DNA of 64,000 bases from an uncultured Eubacteriales bacterium (GTDB lineage: Bacteria > Bacillota > Clostridia > Lachnospirales > Lachnospiraceae), in contig OMWY01000003.1 of the NCBI GenBank assembly GCA_900314885.1, positions 79,072 through 143,071 of the forward strand. Direction: 5' to 3'. Shown here in pieces: positions 53,229-62,300 of this stretch; the stretch's first letter is position 1; every line of letters starts with the position of its first letter. A program made the position numbers and the translations under genes. Below the pieces are notes generated by a model. The model saw nothing but the letters and a program-made list of their open reading frames with translations, did not search any database and was not told where the DNA came from.

Positions 53229-54776
53229 TTAGTATCCGAAGAAGAACTGATTCCAGCCATCATTTCCGGAATTACCGTTGCTGTCTCCGTCATTGCCATT
53301 GTTATAGTAGTTGTAAGGATTAGAGTTATTGTTCGAATCATTGCCATTATTCCGGCTGCCTTCGCTGTCGGAGCTGTCAGAATCAAGCTCAGCAGGCTTC
53401 TCAGCGAGCGTGACCTCTATTTCCTTCTCGACATATTCTCCGTTGTCATAGCGCTTGATTGTAACCTTAACCTTATCGCCCTTACGTTTGCTCTGGATGA
53501 TGGAATTAATGGAGTTAGCGCTCTGAACGCTGTAGCCGTCAACCTTCGTGATTACATCACCCTGGACGATACCGGCCTTAGCGGCGCCACCCTTCTCATC
53601 AACCTGTGATACGTAGAGTCCGTAAGGAATATTATAATACTGATGAGTCTGGTCGTCAACTGGCTTATAGTAAATTCCAAGATATCCCCTGTCCTCATCG
53701 CTTACAGGCTCACTGTCCTTAAGCTGCTCAGCGAGAGGCTTTGCCGTATCCATAGGAATGGCGTAGCCTGTACCTTCTACATCCTTGTCGGAATATTTGG
53801 CCGAGTTAATGCCGATTACCTCACCCTTGAGATTTATGAGGGCTCCGCCTGAATTACCCGGATTTATGGCCGCGTCAGTCTGAATAAGGTTAAGAGTAAC
53901 GTCCTCTATGGAAACCTCCCTGTCGGTAGCGCTTACGTAACCAACTGTAAGTGACTGCCCGTAGCCGAGGGCATTTCCGATAGCCATAACCATCTCACCA
54001 ACCTTTACGTCAGCTGAGGTGCCTAGAGTCGCGGTCTTCACTTCTTTCTTCGTGGAGTCCTTAAGGTCCGAGAGCTTTACCGAGACAACAGCAAGATCGC
54101 TGTAAGCCGCGGTTCCCTTAACTTCACCGTCTACAACCTCATCATCCACAAACTTGATAGAAAGCGACTTCGCGTCCTCTACCACATGATTGTTGGTTAA
54201 AATGTAGAGATATTTATCGTCCTTATCAAATATAACACCTGAGCCCGCACCCGTAACATCTTCACTGTACGTACCCCAGAAGGTATTTACATTTTCTGTT
54301 GATTTACAGGTAATAGCTACTATAGAAGGAAGTACCTCATCGTAAATGCCCGAAAGGTCAGACGTGCCGCCGTCAGCGAGACCCTTTATGACCTGAGTCT
54401 GCCCTATCTGGCTCGACGCGCTATTATCCGCCGTCTTATCGCTTCCGTCAGATGAGCTCTTATCCGAAGAATCGGCAGAAGCCTCTTCCTTTGGCGCATT
54501 GCCATTGCTTACATAATAGGTCACTCCCGCGCCAATACCACCGGCAATAACCATGCAGAGTACTATCACAAGCGCTATCAGACCGCCGTGGCCCTTCTTC
54601 TTACCGCCATTATTGCCGTTAAAATTGTTCATAGGCGGCTGGCTGTTATAGCCCTGATTGCTGTTAAAGCCGGGCGCGCTCTGATAAGCCCCGTTACCGT
54701 TGTATGCCTGATTGTTATAATAGTTTCCATTATTATAACTCTGATCCTGATTGTTTGGGTTGTAATTGTTATCCAT
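53229..54776 (-). CDS. HtrA/DegP-like membrane serine protease with PDZ
   Basis: A 515-residue envelope protease. A long Asn/Gln/Gly-rich cytoplasmic start (1-70) leads to one membrane helix (GLIALVIVLCMVIAGGIGAGV). The trypsin-like domain has His in ILTNNHVVEDA, Asp in AYSDLAVV and Ser in NPGNSGGALIN. A PDZ domain follows (GLYVSQVDEKGGAAKAGIVQGDVITKVDG region) and a second Asn-rich tail ends the protein. It degrades misfolded exported proteins. ATG 54776 has GGAGG 8 nt upstream. Confidence 0.92.
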   Translation of the reverse strand: MDNNYNPNNQDQSYNNGNYYNNQAYNGNGAYQSAPGFNSNQGYNSQPPMNNFNGNNGGKKKGHGGLIALVIVLCMVIAGGIGAGVTYYVSNGNAPKEEASADSSDKSSSDGSDKTADNSASSQIGQTQVIKGLADGGTSDLSGIYDEVLPSIVAITCKSTENVNTFWGTYSEDVTGAGSGVIFDKDDKYLYILTNNHVVEDAKSLSIKFVDDEVVDGEVKGTAAYSDLAVVSVKLSDLKDSTKKEVKTATLGTSADVKVGEMVMAIGNALGYGQSLTVGYVSATDREVSIEDVTLNLIQTDAAINPGNSGGALINLKGEVIGINSAKYSDKDVEGTGYAIPMDTAKPLAEQLKDSEPVSDEDRGYLGIYYKPVDDQTHQYYNIPYGLYVSQVDEKGGAAKAGIVQGDVITKVDGYSVQSANSINSIIQSKRKGDKVKVTIKRYDNGEYVEKEIEVTLAEKPAELDSDSSDSEGSRNNGNDSNNNSNPYNYYNNGNDGDSNGNSGNDGWNQFFFGY

Positions 54777-54966
54777 TGAAAATGCCTCCAATATTAACAA
54801 TGTAATCGGAACCGTTCATTTCTCAGCTCCAAAACCTATTATACAATCATCATGTGAAGCAATTGTGAAATAATCGGTCATTTTTACATTTTCCAAAACT
54901 TTTATGGCAATAATCCCGACGATGTAGTATAATAAGCAAAGATTATATTTTAAAGAAGAGGTTCCT

Positions 54967-56367
54967 ATGATAAAAGAAAACCAGCAGGTGCTCAACAGGT
55001 TCTACGTAATCTGTGACGCCTTTCTTATAATATTTTCATTTCAGATCGCATGGCTTATAAGGTTTGAGATATTCCCGCCCCAGGACGCCATGTGGTGGCC
55101 TATGCGCCACTATATGCAGTTCCTCATTTTCCTCGTGCCTATATACCTCATAGTGTACTATTTTTCATCGGTATATTCGCCTATGAGGCAGATGAGGTTC
55201 AGGAACGAGATAGGAAATTTCATCCGGGCAAATGTGATAGCGATTACAAGCTTCCCTCTCCTCCTCTATTTACTGAAGGAAGGAGATATCTCCCGTTCAT
55301 TCATGGCGATATTCTTCTTCACAAATATCTTCTTCGGGGTAACATTCAGGTTTTATCTAAGGAAAATACTCTACTTTTTCAGGAAGAAGGGCTATAACCA
55401 GAAGCACATGCTCCTCGTCGGCTACAGTGCCGTCATGGAGCAATATATAAAGAGGATTCTCGCGAATCCCGGCTGGGGGTACACGATTTATGGAATTCTC
55501 GATGACCACACTCCTATAGGCACAAGGTTCATGGGAATCGAGGTTATCGGAAAGACCGATGAACTGCCTGACCTCTTAGGCACCCACAAGTTCGATGAAA
55601 TCGCCGTAACTCTCAAGCTCTCTGATTACGACAATCTTGAAAAAATAGTCGCCGTCTGTGAAAAGAACGGGACCCACACCCAGTTCGTGCCTGACTACCA
55701 CAACGTAATACCTACAACCGCCCACACTGAGGATGTCGAGGGGCTTCCCGTCATTAATATAAGAAATGTTCCGCTTGCCTCTCCATTTAACCGGATGGTT
55801 AAGCGCCTGATAGACCTCATCGGCGGTATAGTCATGCTGATTGTTTTCGCTATTCCTATGTTGATCACAGCGATAGCCGTAAAGGTCTCCTCACCCGGGC
55901 CGCTCATTTTCAAGCAGGTACGTGTAGGCCTCCACAATAAGGAATTCAATATGTACAAGTTCCGCTCAATGCGGGTTGAGGATCCTAAAAAGGAGAAAAA
56001 AGAGTGGACCACGAAAGGTGATCCACGTGTCACGAAGGTCGGAAGGTTTATCAGAAAGACCAGTATCGATGAGCTGCCCCAGGTCTTCAATGTCCTTAAG
56101 GGTGACATGAGCCTCGTGGGGCCGCGTCCTGAGCGCCCTTACTTTGTAGAGAAGTTCCAGGAAGAGATTCCCCGCTATAATATTAAGCATCAGGTACGTC
56201 CGGGCATCACGGGATGGGCCCAGGTAAATGGGTATCGCGGCGACACCTCCATCAAGAAGAGGATAGAGTACGATATCTACTATATAGAGCACTGGACGGT
56301 AGGGTTTGACTTTAAGATACTCTTCCTTACCTTCTTCAAGGGGTTTGTAAATAAGAACGCCTACTAA
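54967..56367 (+). CDS. Undecaprenyl-phosphate sugar-1-phosphate transferase (WbaP/CpsE-like)
   Basis: A 466-residue polyprenyl glycosylphosphotransferase that starts exopolysaccharide or glycan assembly on the lipid carrier. It has four N-terminal membrane helices, a CoA-binding-like Rossmann middle (HMLLVGYSAVMEQYIK), a fifth helix and the catalytic Bac_transf domain (KQVRVGLHNKEFNMYKFRSM, RKTSIDELPQVFNVLKGDMS, LVGPRPERP, RPGITGWAQVNGYRG). It is transcribed alone on the plus strand; no other polysaccharide genes are nearby. A -10 TATAAT near 54930 and GAAGAGG precede the ATG. Confidence 0.93.
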   Translation: MIKENQQVLNRFYVICDAFLIIFSFQIAWLIRFEIFPPQDAMWWPMRHYMQFLIFLVPIYLIVYYFSSVYSPMRQMRFRNEIGNFIRANVIAITSFPLLLYLLKEGDISRSFMAIFFFTNIFFGVTFRFYLRKILYFFRKKGYNQKHMLLVGYSAVMEQYIKRILANPGWGYTIYGILDDHTPIGTRFMGIEVIGKTDELPDLLGTHKFDEIAVTLKLSDYDNLEKIVAVCEKNGTHTQFVPDYHNVIPTTAHTEDVEGLPVINIRNVPLASPFNRMVKRLIDLIGGIVMLIVFAIPMLITAIAVKVSSPGPLIFKQVRVGLHNKEFNMYKFRSMRVEDPKKEKKEWTTKGDPRVTKVGRFIRKTSIDELPQVFNVLKGDMSLVGPRPERPYFVEKFQEEIPRYNIKHQVRPGITGWAQVNGYRGDTSIKKRIEYDIYYIEHWTVGFDFKILFLTFFKGFVNKNAY

Positions 56368-56405
56368 AATCAGCGTCTGGCGCCAGTCGCGTCCGAGTCA
56401 GGCAC

Positions 56406-56439
56406 CAAAAAAGCTGTGAGCTTAGCTCACAGCTTTTTT
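56406..56439. terminator. Bidirectional terminator between convergent genes
   Basis: AAAAAAGCTGTGAGC-TTA-GCTCACAGCTTTTTT: a near-perfect stem with T-runs on both strands. Confidence 0.9.
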
Positions 56440-56460
56440 GAAGCCAGACACGAACTCCGC

Positions 56461-57384
56461 CTACTGACAGTCAAATCCGAACTCCGACGGCAGGAACCTA
56501 GGGCATACGTTGTCACGGGTTGAAATGACTGAAGCCGCGAGGCGACTCCCTATCTCAAGAGACTCCTCAAGGCTCTTCCCGTAGGTCATCCCTATCGTAA
56601 CACCCGCAAAGAACGAATCTCCTGCTCCCGTGGTATCAACGACATTCACGTGCTTCGCCGGACAGTAGCCCGATTTACCATCCTTTGTAGCATAAACAGC
56701 GCCATCCTCGCCCAAGGTTACAACCATGCATGGAATCTGGGCCCGCATTACATTTGCGGAAAGAACCTGTCTCATCTCATCAGAGCTAAGCTGCTCGTAA
56801 TCATCCGAGAAGAAAATACCCGCTTCCTGCTTGTTACAGATGAAGCACTTGGTTCTCTTTATATAGTCACGCCTCTCAACGGCAATCGACATATTCGAGA
56901 CAACAGCGTATATATCCTTATGAAACTTCTCCGCAAGCTCAAACGTCTTGTGGAGAATTTCCCTTTCGGCATCAATCTCTATAGCTATGCTGTCTGAATT
57001 CTCAAAAATCTCGTCACCGCTCTCGTTCAGGGTCTCAGCAATGCCCGAAAGATCCGGTCGCTTGCTTATAGCCGCCACCACGTCTCCCGTGTTGTCAAAT
57101 ATAGCAAGCCAGGTACCGAGACCATCTTCAGTCTTCTTGATATATTTCGTATTCACCTTGTGATTCTCGAGTTTCTTAACCACATCATCACCAAGTGTGC
57201 TATCATCCACCACGCTAACAAAGGTCGGACGGAGCTCCACATTCGCTATATCCTCGACGATATTTCTGCTTACACCGCCATGAGCCTGCTCCACCCTTCC
57301 TGCGTTCTTGCCGCCGGGGATATACTTATCCGTAGGATAACCCTTGATGTCTACAAATACCGCGCCTATTACTGTTATTCCCAA
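56461..57384 (-). CDS. PfkB-family sugar/nucleoside kinase
   Basis: A 307-residue ribokinase-like kinase. N-terminal TVIGAVFVDIKGYP, then GGKNAGRVEQAHGGVSRNI (substrate side) and the ATP/anion-hole motif DTTGAGDSFFAGV with the catalytic Asp. Start TTG 57384 has AAGGAG 7 nt upstream; an ATG at 57459 lies before the promoter. The substrate is not identifiable; a pseudouridine or ribose-like substrate is typical of this branch. Confidence 0.85.
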   Translation of the reverse strand: MGITVIGAVFVDIKGYPTDKYIPGGKNAGRVEQAHGGVSRNIVEDIANVELRPTFVSVVDDSTLGDDVVKKLENHKVNTKYIKKTEDGLGTWLAIFDNTGDVVAAISKRPDLSGIAETLNESGDEIFENSDSIAIEIDAEREILHKTFELAEKFHKDIYAVVSNMSIAVERRDYIKRTKCFICNKQEAGIFFSDDYEQLSSDEMRQVLSANVMRAQIPCMVVTLGEDGAVYATKDGKSGYCPAKHVNVVDTTGAGDSFFAGVTIGMTYGKSLEESLEIGSRLAASVISTRDNVCPRFLPSEFGFDCQ

Positions 57385-57414
57385 AGTTTTTCTCCTTTTA
57401 TCGAATATTACCTC

Positions 57415-57467
57415 TTGACATTTGGTATGAATAGTATTATAATACATTCTTGCGCTCACTGCAAGAG
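57415..57467. promoter_or_regulatory. Overlapping divergent promoters sharing one -10
   Basis: Plus strand: TTGACA (57415-57420), 17 nt, TATAAT (57438-57443). Minus strand: TTGCAG, 17 nt, TATAAT on the same self-complementary ATTATAAT, serving the PfkB gene. Polymerase cannot occupy both at once. Confidence 0.65.
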
Positions 57468-57559
57468 TTTTTCATTTTATGTAGAGTTTATAGATTCTTC
57501 ACATTTTGTATGGCAGACTTTTGCATCGAAAAAAAATTTGAAAATCTTCAAAAAAAGTG

Positions 57560-57588
57560 TTGACAAATTCTTTTTCAGGGTATATAAT
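57560..57588 (+). promoter_or_regulatory. Consensus promoter of the small-RNA candidate
   Basis: TTGACA (57560-57565) and TATAAT (57583-57588), spacer 17 nt; start expected near 57595. Confidence 0.8.
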
Positions 57589-57594
57589 AAGGAT

Positions 57595-57744
57595 GTCAAG
57601 TAAATGAAGTACAGATTTACAAGACATACAACTAAATTAGCTGACGAGAAACTTTTTCATAAATTCATGATAGAATCCCCCTTCTATCATGTCTCTCCTC
57701 TCTTTTTAACCGAAGAAAGCACCTATTCTGGTGCTTTTTTCGGT
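57595..57744 (+). ncRNA. Candidate small regulatory RNA with UCCCCC loop
   Basis: A perfect promoter and a good terminator (AAGCACC-TATTCT-GGTGCTTTTTT, 57718-57741) bound about 147 nt. The RNA contains a perfect 10-bp hairpin CATGATAGAA/TTCTATCATG with loop TCCCCC (57667-57692), then an unpaired pyrimidine stretch TCTCTCCTCTCTTTTT. C-rich loops of this type pair with Shine-Dalgarno sites in Gram-positive small RNAs such as RsaE/RoxS; homology to those is not claimed. The open frame from 57604 has no ribosome site and runs through the terminator, so it is not a gene. Confidence 0.65.
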
Positions 57745-57797
57745 TGTGTTTATAATAAAGAAACCGAGATAGTTTTCCCGGTGTTTGAAAAATTTAT

Positions 57798-58700
57798 CTA
57801 TTCCGCTATCTCTATGTTATTAGGAGCGCAGGCTTCGAGCTCTGCCCGTGGTATTTCGTAGAAAATATCCACAAGATCAGCATCAAGCTGGGTCCCCGCG
57901 ACGGACTCTATAATATTTATAGCCTCATCATAAGTCTTCGAAGGCTTATATGACCTCCGCATGGTAATGGCTGAATATGTATCCGCTACGGCGATAATTC
58001 TCGCCTCAAGAGGTATATCTTTTCCAGGTATGCCATAATATCCCTTACCATCAATCCTTTCATGGTGATATTCTATCCATGGCAGGATTGATTCAAATGA
58101 TTGGAGCTCCTTCAGTATAGCAACGCCCTTCCTTGGATGCTGCTTCATTATCTCCCACTCTTCATCGTCAAGCTTCCCGGGCTTATTTAAAATGCTCTCG
58201 GGTATTCCCAGCTTTCCTACATCATGTAAAAGAGCCGCGTATTCAAGATTAACCGCGTTTATAGATGACTTTATAATATCGGGAAGATGGCGCCATATGC
58301 ACATGGTCACATTTTGAACATAGAGACTGTGGCCGTTAAGGTTGGCGTCACGCTCCTCAATGACCTTAATGAGTGTTTTTACAAGGTCAATACTCCTTCG
58401 CTTTGCTGTGGCGGTAAGACGTATCACAAGATGGATCATAATGGCGCAGAATATGGCGCCAAAGAAGAAAATAGCGCCGACTATGAGCGTTGCCCTGCCA
58501 CTAACCGTAACAAAAATATATCCACAAAAGAAAAATACCAGCAGGGCAAGCGACAGGTCTGATAATATCCTGTCATGCCTGTCTCCTGTTGATAAGACAT
58601 CCACAGCGGAATTACGAATAAAGGAATAATAGGTGTAGATATTAAACATCTGCAGGATAATACCGCCACATAGCAGTATATATGTAAATACACTTTCCAT
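57798..58700 (-). CDS. Membrane HD-GYP c-di-GMP phosphodiesterase
   Basis: A 300-residue protein. Two to three membrane helices (residues about 1-90) precede a cytoplasmic HD-GYP domain: HSLYVQNVT, LLHDVGKLGIPESIL, HPRKGVAIL, YHHERIDGKGYYGIPG and VADTYSAIT. Residues for a metal-dependent c-di-GMP phosphodiesterase are present. The promoter TTTACA-17-TATACT (58799-58771) and a leader hairpin AGGAGC/GCTCCT precede ATG 58700. Confidence 0.88.
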   Translation of the reverse strand: MESVFTYILLCGGIILQMFNIYTYYSFIRNSAVDVLSTGDRHDRILSDLSLALLVFFFCGYIFVTVSGRATLIVGAIFFFGAIFCAIMIHLVIRLTATAKRRSIDLVKTLIKVIEERDANLNGHSLYVQNVTMCIWRHLPDIIKSSINAVNLEYAALLHDVGKLGIPESILNKPGKLDDEEWEIMKQHPRKGVAILKELQSFESILPWIEYHHERIDGKGYYGIPGKDIPLEARIIAVADTYSAITMRRSYKPSKTYDEAINIIESVAGTQLDADLVDIFYEIPRAELEACAPNNIEIAE

Positions 58701-58770
58701 CAAAGCTTCTCCTTTACAAATCAGGAGCTAATTTCATGCATAACATGCTCCTAAGTTTTATCTAAAGTAA

Positions 58771-58799
58771 AGTATAGCATCAATCAACAGATCTGTAAA
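58771..58799 (-). promoter_or_regulatory. HD-GYP gene promoter
   Basis: Minus strand TTTACA (58799-58794) and TATACT (58776-58771), spacer 17 nt. Confidence 0.6.
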
Positions 58800-58840
58800 T
58801 ACAAAATAATTGTCTCTCGCAATAGGTGAAATAATCATTG

Positions 58841-58978
58841 ACTGGTCCCATAAAATTTATATAAACGAGCGCAGTGAAGTTTATATTAATTTTTTGGTAC
58901 CTGGCACGGGTAGTTTTAACCAATTTAGAATTGTCACTAAATTTAGTGGCAATCTTGACAACCGTCTGCTATAACGTG
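58841..58978. repeat. Hairpin element, copy 1 (outside the CRISPR trailer)
   Basis: About 138 bp similar to 59131-59271. Both share TGGTCC, an AT-rich stem, GTACCTGGCACGG, TAGTTTTA-CC and a TTGAC/CGTC-GCTATA tail. The region 58704-59019 otherwise holds only the HD-GYP promoter; no gene is seen. Confidence 0.65.
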
Positions 58979-59019
58979 ACAATCCCGGTTATGATAACGG
59001 AGTCTCCGAAGAAGTTCTA

Positions 59020-59052
59020 GTTCCAATCCACGAGCTCCTTGCGGGGTCCGAC
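59020..59052 (-). CRISPR. Degenerate CRISPR repeat a
   Basis: 33 nt matching the array repeat at the CAATCCACG end but with about eight substitutions. It is followed by a 34-nt spacer-sized gap to the next decayed repeat. Confidence 0.75.
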
Positions 59053-59086
59053 GGATATTGCTCGGACACTTTATGGCTTATACAGT

Positions 59087-59119
59087 ATTTCAATCCACGC
59101 TCCTCTTACGAGAGGGAGA
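59087..59119 (-). CRISPR. Degenerate CRISPR repeat b
   Basis: 33 nt beginning ATTTCAATCCACGC and ending GAGAGGGAGA; the palindromic arm and last triplet are altered. The hairpin element copy 2 lies in the interval to repeat c. Confidence 0.8.
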
Positions 59120-59130
59120 AATGAACAGTG

Positions 59131-59271
59131 CCTGGTCCACTAAAATTTACATAGACAAGCGTAGCGAAGTTTATGTAAATTTTGGTGTACCTGGCACGGA
59201 TAGTTTTAGCCAGGTTAGAATTGCAAACACATCAAAGGTGTCCAAGACAACTGTCAGCTATAGCCGTAAGA
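59131..59271. repeat. Hairpin element, copy 2 (embedded in decayed CRISPR trailer)
   Basis: About 140 bp. AAAATTTACATA/TATGTAAATTTT form a strong stem, bordered by GTGCCTGGT and ACCTGGCAC. It expands the interval between degenerate repeats b and c from the usual 33-35 nt to 156 nt, so it probably inserted into a spacer. Confidence 0.7.
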
Positions 59272-59275
59272 CGAT

Positions 59276-59308
59276 ATTTCAATTCACTCCTCTCTAGCGA
59301 GAGGGAGA
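59276..59308 (-). CRISPR. Degenerate CRISPR repeat c
   Basis: 33 nt beginning ATTTCAATTCACTC and ending GAGAGGGAGA. It is more like repeat b than the main consensus. A 28-nt gap leads to the first intact repeat. Confidence 0.8.
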
Positions 59309-59336
59309 AATGAGGTCAACATAAAATATCACAACT

Positions 59337-62300
59337 GTTTCAATCCACGCCCCTCTTGCGAGGGGCGACAATTTTTTGTATACTCTCTTCATGGAACTTC
59401 ATTTGTTTCAATCCACGCCCCTCTTGCGAGGGGCGACGCGTTGACATCGTAGTCGATCACGTTCTCGAAGTTTCAATCCACGCCCCTCTTGCGAGGGGCG
59501 ACAGTTCATCATGAGTCCGTCAGGCTCTCCCCAGACTGTTTCAATCCACGCCCCTCTTGCGAGGGGCGACAAGCCGATATCATACGGAGCAAAGCGTGAC
59601 AAGAAGTTTCAATCCACGCCCCTCTTGCGAGGGGCGACAAAGTACTGGATAAAGACAGACACGCACCATTTTGTTTCAATCCACGCCCCTCTTGCGAGGG
59701 GCGACCAATACCTACTTCAGCAAAGTGGATAACCCGATGTTTCAATCCACGCCCCTCTTGCGAGGGGCGACGGTCAGGTGTTCCAGTAAGGCCTACTATC
59801 CGTTTGTTTCAATCCACGCCCCTCTTGCGAGGGGCGACTGATCCACTTTGCCTTTTAGGATGCATTGGCTGGTTTCAATCCACGCCCCTCTTGCGAGGGG
59901 CGACAGAGTTTACAGTAAATAGGCGTACCCTCATAAAGTTTCAATCCACGCCCCTCTTGCGAGGGGCGACCTACGAAGCTACAAGCCGTGACATGAGCGA
60001 AACGTTTCAATCCACGCCCCTCTTGCGAGGGGCGACTCCGATTCCTGAAACAGGCAGCTGCTTCTTGATGTTTCAATCCACGCCCCTCTTGCGAGGGGCG
60101 ACACTTCGTACTCATCGAGAACATCGTGGACAGCGAGTTTCAATCCACGCCCCTCTTGCGAGGGGCGACCGACAGGCATCTATAAGAAGGTCGGCAGCGA
60201 ACAGTTTCAATCCACGCCCCTCTTGCGAGGGGCGACTTTTTTGCGAATAGCTGAATTAACAAACAATGACAGTTTCAATCCACGCCCCTCTTGCGAGGGG
60301 CGACATTTTGAGTTTGACGTTAAAGAAATCGTTAAGGCGTTTCAATCCACGCCCCTCTTGCGAGGGGCGACTTCAAGTATTGCGACCTGCTCTTGATAAT
60401 GTTTGTTTCAATCCACGCCCCTCTTGCGAGGGGCGACGTAAATTCGAGAAAGGAGAAAACGCTTTATGAATGTTTCAATCCACGCCCCTCTTGCGAGGGG
60501 CGACCTGGGAGTTTATCCATTCCAGAGCGATTTCCGAGTTTCAATCCACGCCCCTCTTGCGAGGGGCGACCTTCTGCCTGCAGAATGGTGGCGAGACCTA
60601 TCTGTTTCAATCCACGCCCTCTTGCGAGGGGCGACTTTATATTGCTGGGAAGAAACAACACAGTTTGGAAGTTTCAATCCACGCCCCTCTTGCGAGGGGC
60701 GACTGCTTCTTGATTTCCATTAACAATCTCATTCTACGTTTCAATCCACGCCCCTCTTGCGAGGGGCGACTTATGCCTTTGAAGCATAGCTCTATGATGT
60801 ATAGGTTTCAATCCACGCCCCTCTTGCGAGGGGCGACAGCGGATACTGCCAGATAGTGAGGAAATACAACGTTTCAATCCACGCCCCTCTTGCGAGGGGC
60901 GACGATACGCATATTCTTTTTGTTTCTGCATCTTCAAGTTTCAATCCACGCCCCTCTTGCGAGGGGCGACGCTCTGGAAGGTCGGCAGCCTTCTTTTTGA
61001 AAAGGTTTCAATCCACGCCCCTCTTGCGAGGGGCGACTAAGAGAAACATGGATACCATTATGTATATGCGAGTTTCAATCCACGCCCCTCTTGCGAGGGG
61101 CGACACAAAGGCAAGAAGTTGTCACCGGAGCTCTATGAGTTTCAATCCACGCCCCTCTTGCGAGGGGCGACAGGCCATGATGAGCGGATTTGGTGGATCC
61201 ATAGAGTTTCAATCCACGCCCCTCTTGCGAGGGGCGACCCTCATGACAAGTCAGTCATAATGGCCAAGAGCGTTTCAATCCACGCCCCTCTTGCGAGGGG
61301 CGACAGCATCCGGAAGACGGAGCGAGGACGATGACCGGTTTCAATCCACGCCCCTCTTGCGAGGGGCGACTTGTGGTCGCCGGGCAGGTAGGGCCAAAGG
61401 ATGTGTTTCAATCCACGCCCCTCTTGCGAGGGGCGACTTCTGCGGGCAGCAGGCAAGGTCACCGCTACAGCGTTTCAATCCACGCCCCTCTTGCGAGGGG
61501 CGACCTTGACATTATTGCTGATGAAATGGCCATTTGACGTTTCAATCCACGCCCCTCTTGCGAGGGGCGACGAGCGAACCCTAGGTCGATGACAGAGCTA
61601 GTAGGTTTCAATCCACGCCCCTCTTGCGAGGGGCGACTAAGGCGGCTATATATCTTAAGCTCTATCGTCCCGTTTCAATCCACGCCCCTCTTGCGAGGGG
61701 CGACGAGCTTGCTTCCTTCATTCGCGGTAGATGACATAGTTTCAATCCACGCCCCTCTTGCGAGGGGCGACGCGATACGAACGAGTTCATGACCGCGGTC
61801 TCCGTGTTTCAATCCACGCCCCTCTTGCGAGGGGCGACCACGATCCTGATCCAGAGCATCGTGGACTCCGAGTTTCAATCCACGCCCCTCTTGCGAGGGG
61901 CGACAAGCTGAGACATATCAAGTCAGTGCACTTTAAGGTTTCAATCCACGCCCCTCTTGCGAGGGGCGACAGATTCGTTCGTGATTATGTCACAAGTTAT
62001 GATGTTTCAATCCACGCCCCTCTTGCGAGGGGCGACCTTGCGGTTCTTTTACCTCTTGCTTGTGCAATCGGTTTCAATCCACGCCCCTCTTGCGAGGGGC
62101 GACCTGCTAAATTGCTAAGAATTGCTAAGGTTCAGGTTTCAATCCACGCCCCTCTTGCGAGGGGCGACTGTGGGCTCTGGTCGCTCCGGATCCTCATGTG
62201 CGTTTCAATCCACGCCCCTCTTGCGAGGGGCGACCCTGCCGGTTGCATAGTTGCTCAGATCAAACTGGTTTCAATCCACGCCCCTCTTGCGAGGGGCGAC

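Noticed and set aside
57604..57861. 85-codon open frame on the plus strand
   Set aside because: No ribosome site, it runs through a strong terminator and overlaps the end of the HD-GYP gene; the small-RNA reading explains the promoter better.
60037..60737. Spacers 11 and 21 (share TGCTTCTTGAT) as overlapping protospacers
   Set aside because: An 11-12-nt match among about 70 spacers is expected by chance, and the flanking bases disagree with a shared protospacer.
60170..61004. Spacers 13 and 25 sharing a 13-nt stretch (GAAGGTCGGCAGC)
   Set aside because: Borderline by chance and not in the same register relative to the repeat; no shared coding frame is evident.
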